The notes beneath the pieces were generated by a model that saw nothing but the letters and a program-made list of their open reading frames with translations, was not told the DNA's origin and searched no databases. Below, in pieces: positions 52,880-64,000 of a stretch of DNA of 64,000 nt (the first letter of the stretch is position 1; each line of letters begins with the position of its first letter). The translations under genes and the position numbers were made by a program. Where the stretch lies: contig JAJNNX010000003.1 in the NCBI GenBank assembly GCA_023159155.1, positions 2,170,001 to 2,234,000 on the forward strand, given 5' to 3'. This DNA is from Ustulina deusta (taxonomy: Eukaryota; Ascomycota; Sordariomycetes; Xylariales; Xylariaceae).

Positions 52880-53330
52880 TAGGTTTTTTATATTTGCAGG
52901 ACTCCCAAAAATTTATAAAAAACTTTTTGCTTTTTAACTAATTATTTTATATTATTTTATAACATATAATTTAGTAGCTAAACTTTTTTCTAAACTTTTA
53001 AAACTAGCTATAAAAGCTAACAAATAAATTATTGTTTTATTTAAACAAATCTATTAAAAATTATTATTACTTATAATCCTATATAAAAAATAAATATTTT
53101 TATATATTGCAAATATAATTGTATATTATATAAATATACTATTTGAACTACTTAAAAAAAGATATTAAAAAATAGTATAAAAACACTACACTATTAGCAA
53201 ATTTAGCTTTTATTAGGCCAGACTAGCAGAAAAGCTATATAATATTATAAATAACTATTTTGTTTTTAAGTATAAAAATCAAAAAAAAAGTATAAGATAT
53301 TACTAATAAATAAAAAATCTTGTAATAAAA
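52880..53330 (+). pseudogene. Unidentified RIP-killed protein relic inside the L element
   Basis: One plus-strand frame gives FIFAGLPKIYKKLFAF*, then LIILYYFITYNLVAKLF, and continues with AIKANK*IIVLFKQIY*. The residues look protein-like, and the stops are all TAA or TAG where CAA, CAG, CGA or TGG would fit a RIP origin. Related coding-like frames lie upstream (about 51480-52150, with a Lys-rich tail) and downstream (about 53330-53700). I do not recognise the family; no catalytic motif is visible. It is not functional. Confidence 0.4.
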
Positions 53331-54289
53331 GTAGTTTGTTTACTAGATATTGCTAACTTTTATATAGCAGAATATAAACTATATATTAAAAAAAACTATA
53401 AAATTTTTTATTATAGCAAATTTATTAATAATATTTTATTAGTAATTTATGTAAACTTTAAAAAAAAAGCATTAAAAATAACTAAAAAAACTATTATTTT
53501 TGTACTAGAGCTAATATATATATAAAAAATAAAAAAAAACATAGTTTTTTTAGATTTTAAAATATTTATAATATATATAAGCTTTAATTTTAAACTATAT
53601 TGTAAGCTATTTAATTATTTTAAAAAAATTTTATAGTTTTTTGTATACTTTTATTAAATAAAACAAAAAATATTTATTAAAGAACTTGGAAGAATAGCTT
53701 GTTTATTATTTAAGCAGATTATATATTACTACTTAGTAAAAGATCTTAAGTAGATTTATTTTGAACAGGGCTACTTTTTTAAGCTAATATAATATTAAAT
53801 TTTAGAATATATATAAAAAAATTAAAACTATTGTTATAATAAAAAAAAAAAAAAAAATTTAAAAAATCTATTTTTAATTTTGGAATCTAGTATAAATATA
53901 GCATAGGATTAAATCAACTTTAAAACAATATTTAATAGTATATAATATACTTAGAATTTTATAAGAAATAAAATATTAAATAAACTTATAAATACAAAAA
54001 GAATAATTTTTAAAAAAAAAAAAACAAAAAATCTTGCAGATTTGCTATAAACTATTAAATCTAAAATAATTAATATTACTAAAATATATAGAACTAATAC
54101 TAATAAAATATTTATTATTAAAAGTAATTTTTTTAGTTATAAATCAAATAAAATATTTGATTAATTTTAATATTTTAGTTTTATTTTAAATACTTTTAAG
54201 TTCTAAAATTAAAATAAAAAATAATAGTAATAAAACTTAAAAAACCTTTTTAGTAAAAAATATTATACTAGAATATATTGTTTAAAAAA

Positions 54290-54495
54290 CTAATTAGGAT
54301 TGGAGGCCTGTTCTTTTTTGTAACGCTTCCTAACCCTTCAGGGGGGCCCTTAAAACTTTGCTGCGGCTTACGGGCCGCTAGAGTTTTTTATCCTAGTAGA
54401 GGTATGAGTAGGGTAGTATATATAGGCTTTATAGGGCCTATATACGCTTGTAGGGTCTAGGGCTCTAGTCCTGGTCTTTATACTTCCTATTCATA
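54290..54495. other. GC-rich island inside the L element
   Basis: About 200 bp with GGGGGGCCC, CTGCGGCTTACGGGCCGC and a small palindrome ATAGGGCCTAT in DNA otherwise nearly free of G and C. A 60-codon open frame (54278-54460) covers it but resembles no known protein. It may be a late insertion or sequence with too few RIP-susceptible CpA sites. Confidence 0.5.
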
Positions 54496-54928
54496 CTATA
54501 TACTGTAATTATATATATATATAATATATAACGCTAACTATAAATATAATAATAAAAATATGCTATTATAGTATAATTTTTGTTATAATTAATACTTTTT
54601 TTTTTATATTTCTTCTAAATATTTTAAAAAAGAAATCAATATATAGCTAAACAGTTATATATATTTATAGGGCTAGTTAGCTTTTTTTAAAGCTAAAAGT
54701 TTAAGAAATATCTAAACCTAAAATAAACCGCTTTTAAATTAACTAAGCTAAAACTAATATAAATAGGGATTTTACTACCTACTAAAAAATTATTTCTATA
54801 TAATAAAACGTAATAGATTTGGAAACCTAATTTATTGTCTAGCTTTTATGTAGCATACTTTTTAAACTTTTACTAATTTTTAAGCTTTCAAATCATGCTT
54901 ACCTCGCTAACGCTTGGTAAGAGTAATC

Positions 54929-55702
54929 TAGATTAGATTTTTAATCAGTTAGACTTTTTAAATTTTTAAAAAAACAAAAATTTAGCTATATTTTTAATTT
55001 GTTTAATTTTTATAAAATAAAAAACTTATTTTATATTAATTAATTATAAAAAATAAATAATAATTTTTTATTTTAATAAATCTAATTATTATTTTTAGTT
55101 AAAAATATTAATAGCTAAATAAAATTTAAAATTAAACAAATTAAACAATTAAAAATATATAAAAAAAATAAAAAACTATAATATTAAGTTGCTTAAAAAA
55201 GCTATAATTTTAATAATATTTAGTATATAGTTTAAAATTTTAAAAATATATTAATTAAGCTTAACTAATTTTATAAAATTTATAAAAAAACTTTTAAATT
55301 TTTTATAAAAATATAAAAATAAATATATATAATAATAATTAATAAATTAATAAATAATTATAAAAATAATAATAAAGCAATATAATATAAAAAAATTATA
55401 TAAACTTAATATTATTAGTAATTTTAAGTTAAAATTATATTTAAATTTTTAGTTTTAAAAAGAAATAGTATAATAATTAATATAGTTTTAGCAAAACTTG
55501 CAAAAACTTCAAACTTATATAATAATAAAATAAAAAATCTATATATAAACTAACTTATAACTTTATAGCTATATATATAAAGTTTATATTTATTTATTTT
55601 ATAAACTCTAACTTTTTTTTTTTTTTTTTTTTTTTAGCTTAAAATCTTTATTTATAGTATTAATAAACTAGCTATAGAAGCTTTACTTGACTGATCGTAA
55701 CA
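54929..55702. repeat. B-family repeat, right copy (complete right end)
   Basis: Begins TAGATTAGAT immediately at the end of the L element and ends about TGATCGTAACA. It includes a 26-bp poly-T near 55612-55637. Length about 774 bp; the ends (T A ... C A) would fit an LTR with TG turned to TA, but the left edge overlaps the L repeat end, so this is uncertain. Confidence 0.65.
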
Positions 55703-58700
55703 ATATTTATTAATAATTAAATATTAAAAAAAACTAGTTTATTTAAAAAAACTAATAATTATATTAATTCAAAAGTTTAACTTTATTTAATAATAAAAAA
55801 ACTATTATTATAAATTAGACCTTAATAAATATAATTAATATTAATTTATAAATAATTAAAATATTTTATAATATAACTTAGTTTATTATTATTATTTAAT
55901 AATATTTAAATATAACTTAAAAATAAAGTTTTACTATAATAAAATAATTATTTATAATAACTTATATAAACTTTTTAAGAATAAAGTTTTTAAAAATTAA
56001 ATATTTTTAACCTAATATACTAAATAAATTTAATAAAAATTATATAGTCTTTTATAAAAATAAAAATATTAATTATATAAATATCTATTTTTAAGTTTAA
56101 TACTTTAAAAAATAAAAGAATATAAAAAACAAATCTATTATAATAGTTATAAAAAAACATACTATAAAAATCATTTTAATAATTATTTAAAAAAATATAA
56201 CAAAATATAAAATAAGTTTATTAATATTTATAAAAACTTTAATTAAAAGATAAAATATTTAACTAAATATAACAAATATTATATAAAAAAAGCCTATTGA
56301 ATTTTATATTATAAAAACTTTTAAATATAATAAAACCTAAAAAAATACTTAAAATTTATAACTATTAATATAATTTTAAAACCTATTACTAGTTAAGCTA
56401 TAAACATTTATACTAAAACTAATAATAAAATAAATTATTAATAAATATTTTAAAAAACTAAAAACCTAACTATAAAAAAAAATATATAATTATTAAATAT
56501 ATAACTAAAACGCTATATTAAAAAAAAAAACATACTAATAAACCTAAACATAATGTTAAAAACTTATATAACATATAAAATTATATTTTATTTAATCAAA
56601 GTATTTATATAAAATAAACTAAACTAAAAAAAAAAAACATCAAATAAATAAAGTTTATATTAATAATATTAACTAAAATAAGTTATTAAAATAAACCTAA
56701 AACTATTAAAAAAAAAAAAAACAGTATATTTTTAAATCTTTTTTTAAAACAATATTACAAACCTTAAAATTAAAGTTTGCTTAAATATGACATATTTTAA
56801 TATATTAATAAATAAAAACTTAAAATTCTAATATATTAACTTTATACTTGTTATTAAAATAAAAATATAATTAATAATTATTTAACCTATAAATTTTAAT
56901 ATATATATTAAAAAATATATTAAAAGAAATATAATTAATAACTTAAAACTAAAAATATTAATTAAAACAAAATTTATATTAAAATATAAAATAAAATAAA
57001 AACTAAGCTATTTTTAATAATACTAATCTGCAAAATATTAGTAGTATATATAATCATTATATATATAAATATAAAGTTTATTAACTTATTAATACTTATT
57101 AATAAAAAAACCAAAATATAATTTATAATATAATACTAAATAAATATAATATTTTATGAAATAATGAAACTAATAAATCTACTTATAATTAAATTAATAA
57201 TTAAAATAGCTATAATAATAAATTATAAATTATAAATAAATAAAATTTATAAACTATTTAATAAATATAATATTTTTTATAACAAAACTATTATATTTAT
57301 ATTAAATAATTCAAAAATGTAAATAAACCTAATAAATAAATAATAAAATTAGTTTAAAACTATGAAAGTATACTTATTAAATATTAAAAATTATAAGTTC
57401 TTTAATACTAAACATAATAAAATATATATTTATAAATAAACTTATTTTAATTGCTTGTTTTATTTTTATTATTTAAAAAATATTTAATAATATTAAAAAA
57501 AATTAATTAATAATAAATCTATAACTATTAAACAAAATTATAATACTAAATATATATTTATTATTTAATTAAAATAATATAATTAACAATATAATTAATA
57601 AACTTTAATTTATATTACTTAATATATTAAACTTTTTTTTTAACTATTAATATATTTTAAATATTATAATAAAATAATTATTATTAGTTTTTAAAGCTTT
57701 AAAAAATCAAACATAATATTAATAAAATTTAAAAAGTTATTAGTAGTTATATAAAAATTTATAAACTGCTTATTTTTTATGTATTATATTTTTATATAAG
57801 CTTAGATTAATAATATAATTATTTTTAGTAATAATTTTAATACTTATATAAAATATATAAAAATAATAATAAATATTTTAAATACAGCAAATTTTTATAT
57901 TAATATAGCTACTAAAATATAATATAAATAATAAAAACGTTACTAAAACAAATAATAAAATTAAAACATTTAAAAAACTAAAAATATATATTAAAATAGC
58001 TAGTTAGTTATACTGTAGAATAGCTTAGTTTAACTACAAAATTAAAGCATTACAATAAAAAAAGCTAATTTATTAGCCCAAAGAAAATCTTTTTTTTATT
58101 TATTAAAAAGTCTAAACTAGTAAAACAAAGTTTTATTTCTAAAATTACTTTTAAATTAATGACAAATTCTTTTTTAAAAATATTATAAAAATATTTATAT
58201 ATATGATATATTATATATTACTATAAAGTAAATAAGTTTTTTTTTAAAATAAATAAAATAGCATATCAATATTAAGGTAAAATATTTTACTAATAAAAAT
58301 TAAACTAATTATGTTTTTAGTTAAACTTACTAATAAAATTAAAAAAAATTATATATTAAAAAAAACAAAATAGCAGTAGTAATTTAAATATATAACAAAC
58401 TATAAAAAATAATCTAATTCAATATATAACTAATAAATATATTAATAAACTATATACTAACTAAAAAAACAATTATATATATTTTATTATATATTATAAA
58501 TTTAAATAAAACTAATTTAAAACTTATTAATATAACTAATTATTTTGTTTAATTTTAGCTTAAAATTTATTATATATTAAGAATACTAAATGTAATACTA
58601 GATATATTTTTTTAAATTACTATAAAACCTAGAAAAACTAAAAAAAACTAAAAAAAAATAAATTAAATATATACTAAATAATATTTAAAAAAACAATATT

Positions 58701-60780
58701 AATTAGGCATACTTTAAAAAAAATTATAATAAATTTTTTTATATTAACCCTAATAATTAATAATAAGTTTAACAAAAAATGACCAAAAAGTATAATAGTA
58801 ACACTAGATATAGGCGAATAAAAAACATTTTATTTCAAAAAAAACAAAACAAAGAAAATAACAAATTAAATAGCCCCACTACTAAACTAACTAAATATTA
58901 AAAAAATATAATAACTTTTTTTTATATTAATTATAACAAAAAATAATTCTTATATATTCTAAAGAATTATATTAAAAATATTTTTAATCTTATATATAAT
59001 AAATATTAGAATATATACTAGTTTATAACTTATTACATAATATATAAAAAAAACTAACTTAATATTAATTAAAACATTAATTATTTTATATTATATTATT
59101 ACTATAGATTTCATTATAAATATATTATGAATAAAATCTAGAAATTCTTTCTAAAATATAAAAAAATATAATTATTTTAATATATTAGCAACTATATTAT
59201 ATAAAGCTAGCAAAAAATCGCTTTTAATACTAAAATATAAAAAATATATAGTAAAAAATTAAACAAAACTATTATTATAAATACTATACTTATATAATTA
59301 AAAATTATTAATAGTTATTATTAATAATAAAAACTTAAAATTTACTAGCAAAGTTTAAAAGAAAGTTTATAATATATTAAATATTAAACTTTTTTTAATA
59401 GTTTATTATTGTTAAATAAATAGGTTTTTAGAAGAAAAAAACTAAGTTATTAAAATAACTATTAAGTCTTATATAGCTACTAATTTAATTACTTTTTAAA
59501 CTAAATTATTACTAGTACTATAATACTACTTAAATAATATATTATTAATATTAATTAAAAAGTTATCAAACTAATTAATATTACAATTTTAGCTATAATG
59601 TATTATAAATATTTTAAACTAAAAAAAAAGCATTAAAACTAGTAATAAAATAATAAAAAGATTAAAAATAAAATATGCTTAAAAAACTAAAGATTGAATT
59701 AATATAGCTAATATAATTGCTAAAAAAAAGTATAATAATAAATATACTTTAATAATTTATAATAAAAAGAAAACCTTTTAAAATTATTAAAAAAATAGGG
59801 CTACTAATATATAAACTTGACTTTTTTAATAGTTAGCATATTTATTTTATAATCTTAGTTATATAGCTTTATAAACTTAAATAAAAAAACACTATTTTAA
59901 TAGAAAAGTTGTTTTATTAGGCTTAATTATTATTAAAAAAACTAAAATTTCTAAAGTTTTTTAAAAATTACTTAAAAAAAATCTAATTTTTAAATAGCAA
60001 ATTTTAAATTAAATATATTAGTAAATAAATAAAAAATTAAGAAGTATAACTAAAACTTTAATGAAAAAAAACTAAAACTATTAGTGTTTAATTTATTAAT
60101 AAATATAAAATTAATAATATTATTAATTAAATAAAAGAATATAAAAGGTATAATATTACGAAGAATAAATAAATAGTTATAAGTTTTAATTAAAATAATA
60201 ATAAAAATATTTAAAATATTAAAAAAACTACTAAACCGATTAATCTAGCTTAAGTAATTAAAAATAGAATTTAAAGTTTTTATAATATATTATATAAAGA
60301 AAATTACTATAATTAAAAAAACTACTAAACATAATATTATTTCTATTAAAAATAATATTTAAAAAAGAAATAATATATTTAAAGAAATCTTTCAAAATAA
60401 AAGAAATAATAGAAAAATTAAAAATAACAAATTAAATATTAAAAGTAAAAAATAGCTAATTATTATTATTAGATCGTTTGAAAGCAATAATAATAATATT
60501 TTTAATTATAAAAAAATAAGCATTATATAATAGTAATAATTTAAGAACCAATATTTGTAGTAAAAAAAAAACTGAAAGTAATAATTAATAAAGTAATTAT
60601 AATAGGTTTAATAATAGCTTGGCTAGTTTTAAAAAATTATATAGCAAAACAAATAACTTTAATAAAATTATTATTTATTTTAATAATAAAGTAAATAAGT
60701 TTGATTTCTTTTATAATTTAATTATTAAAAAGCTTACTAAATTATTTAGCAAAAATAACAAAAGACTTTTATAGCTAACA
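55703..60780. other. AT-rich relic DNA, nothing identified
   Basis: About 5 kb with stops in all frames and long A-runs. No repeat ends or motif could be assigned by eye. Confidence 0.5.
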
Positions 60781-60785
60781 TATCC

Positions 60786-61140
60786 CACAAGCTTGTTTCG
60801 CATACAAGCTCGTTTTACATTTTCTTAGCAGTACTTTTACTCCAATTTCTTTAGTAAAGCTACTTAGTCTATTTTTATATAACTTTCTAAAAATAAGTGC
60901 TACAAACTAATAAATTAGATTTTTAGAATCCTAACTAAATAAAGAATTTAAATATATTTTCTATAATTTTATTATTATTTTATTTATAGTGTTATAAAAA
61001 AGTACGCTAAAATAATCCTTATAACTTTTATAACTTAAATAACTTTACAAATAAAATAGCTATAAAGTTATAAAAATATATTTGGATTTTTTACTTAGTT
61101 AAGATTCTAAAAATCTGATTTATTAGTTTATAGGACTTAT
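60786..61140. mobile_element. Partial copy of the MITE-like family seen at 22325
   Basis: Starts ACAAGCTTGTTTCGCATAC followed by AAGCTCGTTTTACATTTTC, a less mutated version of the 22325-22780 element's ends. It continues with a TTTCTTTAGTAAAG word, as does the reverse complement of 22700-22740. The opposite end was not found, so the right limit is approximate. Confidence 0.5.
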
Positions 61141-61839
61141 ATTTATAAAGTTATTTAAAAAAGTAAAATAAATATTACAAAAACTAAAAATAAAATAAAA
61201 ATATAAAGTTTTTTATTTTTTAATAAAGCTAATATTTTAGTTTTTAGGTTTATATTTTGAAATAGTAGTTTTAATTTAATAATTATCAAACAATTAATAA
61301 AATTTATATAAATAAACTTAATATAAGTTAAATTTAACTATTAAAAAAGTATAAATAATTTTAATAAATTTATTATTTAGCTTTATATATATTTAAAAAA
61401 ATATGCTAAAAAAATTAATTTAAATATTATATAAAATAAGTTTAATAACTTAAAAGCTTAGCTTAATAGTTATAAAATTAAATTTAAGCAATAAAATAAA
61501 ACTATTACTAAGCTAGCTACTTAAATTAATAAGCTTAACTTTAATAATAATAAAATAATTAATATAATTAATATTATTAGATTGTAATTGTAAAAAGCTA
61601 TATATACTACTAATATATATAAAAGAAATGGTAAAAATGCTTTTAAGTAAATAATAAAAATACTTAATAACTATAAAAATATTTTTAATAAAATAAAATA
61701 AAGCTTTGTTAAGTTGGACAAAATTATAGAAATAAAAAAACAAGTATTACACGTTATATAACAAAAAAAGTTAAATATATTGAAAAATAAAAAATATTTA
61801 TAACCTAGGATAAGTACTTTTATTTTAAAAAAAAGGCAT
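61141..61839. other. AT-rich relic DNA, nothing identified
   Basis: A 76-codon minus-strand open frame (61513-61743) is Phe/Ile/Tyr-rich low complexity and judged spurious. Confidence 0.5.
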
Positions 61840-61903
61840 TTAATAGGCATAACTATAGATATATTAGCTATAGCTATAGATATATTTATGAAATTTATAA
61901 ATA
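61840..61903. repeat. Dispersed 64-bp repeat, second copy (first at 23014-23078)
   Basis: Both copies read TTAATAGGCATAACTATA, then ATATTAGCTATAGCTATA, then a TATTTAT...TTATAAATA end. They are direct copies 38.8 kb apart, differing mostly by A/G and C/T. Confidence 0.65.
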
Positions 61904-63040
61904 GACAAACGTCCTTATGATTTTATACTTAAAAAAAAGATATTTATTTATATTTTACACAATAATTATTATCTTTAATAAATAACTAAATCGCTATAAC
62001 AATAATATTATATTATATTAAAATAATAGTATAAATAATAATACATTAGCTTATAGATTATTTTTATAACTTATTTATTATATATTTATTTATTGCTTAA
62101 TTATTTAGATTTTATATTTCTAAACACTTTTTTATTTCATTTAATTAAAATTAAGTTAATAAATAGTATATTTTAGCCTAGTATTTAAACATACTAAAAG
62201 TTATGTATATTTTATTTTAAATAACAAAAGTTTACATTTTAATCATTATTCTTATTAATAATAATAATACTATTACAAATTAAATAATTTATTAAAAATA
62301 TATTAAAAAAAAACTTATAATATTTTAAATAAAATATAAACTATTATTATAAATTAAATTATTTATTAAAAATATATTAAAAAAACTTATAAAATTTAAT
62401 AATATATAAACATTATAATTATTTTCATTAAAAATAATAATACTATTATGAGTTAAATAATTTATTTAAAATAGAATAAAGAAAAGCTCATAATATTTTA
62501 AACAAAATATTAATATATATTTATTGATATTAAAAATAATATTATTATTATTAGTTAAATAATTAGATTAAAATATATTATAAAAAAATAACTATAGTTT
62601 TAAATAAAATATAAATATTTGCTTAATATTTTAAATAAATAAATAAAAATAAAAGAAAAAGAATTATTTTGTTTAGTACTAAGATTCAAAGTAATTAAAC
62701 AGCTTATAGTTTATAAAAACAAAAATAAACTTTAATATAATTTGCTTTCATATATTAATATATGTTTTAAAATATAAGTAGTTATTATAATATATATAAA
62801 TAATAGAACTTCAATTAAATAAAAATACAAATTTTATTAATAAAATAACTTTTTAAGAAATATAGTTTAATTTAGTAAATATAGCTAATAATATTTTTTT
62901 ATGCTAAAAATATTAAGATAGACTAGTTATTCATAAACTAGTATATAATTAAAATTTTTTTAATTAGGCCTATAAACAAATTTTTTTTTTCTAATAAAAA
63001 AAGTTTTTGTTTTACATATTACATTTATTAAAACAAAGGC
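61904..63040. other. AT-rich relic DNA with repeated ATAAT words
   Basis: Stretches about 62260, 62330, 62420 and 62530 share AATAATA...TTA(A/G)ATAATTTATT-like units with AAAAATATATTA, suggesting a weak ~90-bp periodicity. Nothing coding. Confidence 0.45.
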
Positions 63041-63196
63041 ATAAAGTATAGAGGGTCCACCTAGCCCCTAGCCACCTAAGCTAGCCATAGGCTAACTATA
63101 GCTATATACGCCCCATCCACCTAACTTAGCTACTAAAGTAGCTAAAATAGCTGTACTAAATAAGGGATATAATTAACCTAGCAATATTGTTCTAAC
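63041..63196 (-). mobile_element. LTR-like fragment, minus orientation
   Basis: On the minus strand it begins TGTTAGAACAATATTGCTAG, a typical retrotransposon LTR start, preceded by GTTAG, and keeps GC-richer words (GGTGGATGGGGCG, GGTGGCTAGGGGCTAGGTGG). It is less RIP-mutated than its surroundings. No partner LTR lies in the window. Confidence 0.5.
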
Positions 63197-64000
63197 ACTA
63201 ACTATTTTTTTGTTATATTAATAGGTTAATTATATAAATAAAACTAAATATAAAAATCTATATAGTTAAAACAAATATTCTATATAATAAAAAACAAAAA
63301 TTTATACTTAGCAAAAATCTAATTCTATTTAATACTAAAATAGTAAAAATATCTTTTTATATAGATAGCTTTTTATATAGCTAGCCTTTTTTGTTTAGCT
63401 AAAGCAAATATTTTATATAAACTAAAATAATTTTTTAATTAAAATAAAAGAAATAAAAAAATCCTATTAAATAAAAGTTTGAAAGCAAATAAATAGCTAA
63501 AATAAGTTGTTTAATAATTGCTAGTTATTATTATTAAAAAACTAAACAAGTTTTTTAGTATATAATATTTTTTAAAAAAGTTTATATAACTTGTTTTATT
63601 TAATTGTTTCGATTAATTTTAAAAAAAAAGATTAATTAACCTAATTAAAGCGTTTAACTATTTATTTATAAAAATTATTATAAATATACTTTATTATTTA
63701 ATACTTAAGTATTAGGTTATTTATATAATTAAGTATAATAATTATAAAATATATTATAAATAATTTTTAATTATTAGTTAAATTTATTTCTTTATTAAAA
63801 AGATTTTAAATAGTTTAGTATATAAAGTTAATATATTTTTTTAAAGCTTTATTAAAATCTTGTTTTTTTTAATTAATCTTTTATATAAAAACTTGGTTAA
63901 AAATAAGTTGCTGCTATAGTACGTGTTAATTAAAAAAAAAGTTATTTAGCTATTTATATAATAAGTTAATAGAAAAGAAAAAGAAATAAAGTTAATCCGG
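63197..64000. other. AT-rich relic DNA to the window end
   Basis: No gene, motif or repeat boundary recognised; the AT block continues beyond the window. Confidence 0.5.

Larger units (their letters stand above)
50839..54931. mobile_element. L-family element, 4.1 kb, bounded by 272-bp direct repeats
   Basis: Terminal direct repeats 50839-51110 and 54660-54931 are both 272 bp (TGTTATAATCGGGCC and its decayed form TATATTTATAGGGCT; both end GTAAGAGTAATCTA(G)). The size and direct orientation suggest LTRs. No clear target-site duplication was found and no reverse-transcriptase motif was recognised in the 3.5-kb interior. Protein relics that I cannot assign can be read there (see 52880-53330). 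Left flank is B copy 50133-50830, right flank is B copy 54929-55702. Confidence 0.65.
20354..64000. other. Gene-free AT-rich, RIP-mutated isochore
   Basis: The base composition changes abruptly at the polyketide synthase stop codon. From there to the window end the sequence is almost entirely A and T with high TpA, and stops crowd all six frames: the longest open frame is 79 codons (51865-52104, minus). Copies of each repeat differ almost only by C-to-T and G-to-A. No tRNA, rRNA or intact protein gene was seen. Such blocks in ascomycetes are typically heterochromatic repeat graveyards, sometimes subtelomeric or centromeric; which applies here is unknown. Confidence 0.9.

Noticed and set aside
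50834..54942. TTTTT target-site duplication for the L element
   Set aside because: Homopolymer T is too common here, and the right flank is a new B copy rather than the continuation of the left flank.
61513..61743. 76-codon minus-strand gene
   Set aside because: Low complexity; no conserved feature.
20354..64000. Inserted or mis-assembled mitochondrial DNA because of the extreme AT content
   Set aside because: No mitochondrial gene, tRNA or rRNA is visible. LTR pairs with target duplications and a gypsy pol relic show nuclear RIP-mutated transposons.

Overview
The window comes from a filamentous ascomycete (Pezizomycotina). The evidence is short spliceosomal introns of about 55-120 nt, fungal gene families and a polyketide-type gene cluster, beside a very AT-rich block whose repeats differ almost only by C-to-T and G-to-A changes. 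That is the signature of repeat-induced point mutation (RIP). The species cannot be told from the sequence.

Region 1 (1-20353, ordinary base composition) holds six genes, at least five of which look like one secondary-metabolite cluster. In order: a 5'-truncated fungal rhodopsin-type seven-helix membrane protein (+), a 14-helix MFS exporter (-), a carboxymuconolactone-decarboxylase-fold protein (-), an FAD monooxygenase (+), a GMC oxidoreductase (-) and an eleven-exon highly reducing polyketide synthase (+). The synthase has the domain order KS-AT-DH-(degenerate MT)-ER-KR-ACP. Two divergent promoters (5957-6729 and 10699-12356) pair the decarboxylase with the monooxygenase and the GMC oxidase with the synthase. 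By inference the synthase makes a reduced polyketide without C-methylation by this enzyme. The monooxygenase, GMC oxidase and CMD-fold protein would tailor it, and the MFS protein would export it. No transcription factor is visible. I spliced the gene models by hand from splice sites, phase and family conservation.

Region 2 (20354-64000) starts directly at the synthase stop codon. It is a gene-free AT isochore in which no open frame exceeds 79 codons. It is a graveyard of nested, RIP-mutated repeats: an ~84-bp tandem array at the border; a MITE-like element (22325-22780); a 254-bp-LTR element (24151-32705) with target duplication GTTAG, carrying inside it a solo LTR (25324-25590, duplication AACGT) and a 4-kb LTR element without detectable genes (27001-31029) filled with degenerate tandem repeats; a 12.8-kb Ty3/gypsy-type element (35108-47873, 367-bp LTRs, duplication ACTAG) in which protease, reverse transcriptase and integrase relics can still be read in one frame; and a B-L-interior-L-B' arrangement (50133-55702) that simple insertion does not explain.

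The most notable pattern is that in all four LTR pairs the outer end of each LTR is visibly less RIP-mutated than the inner end, as if mutation fades at the edge of the homologous tract. The sequence is read by eye; no alignments or database searches were run.
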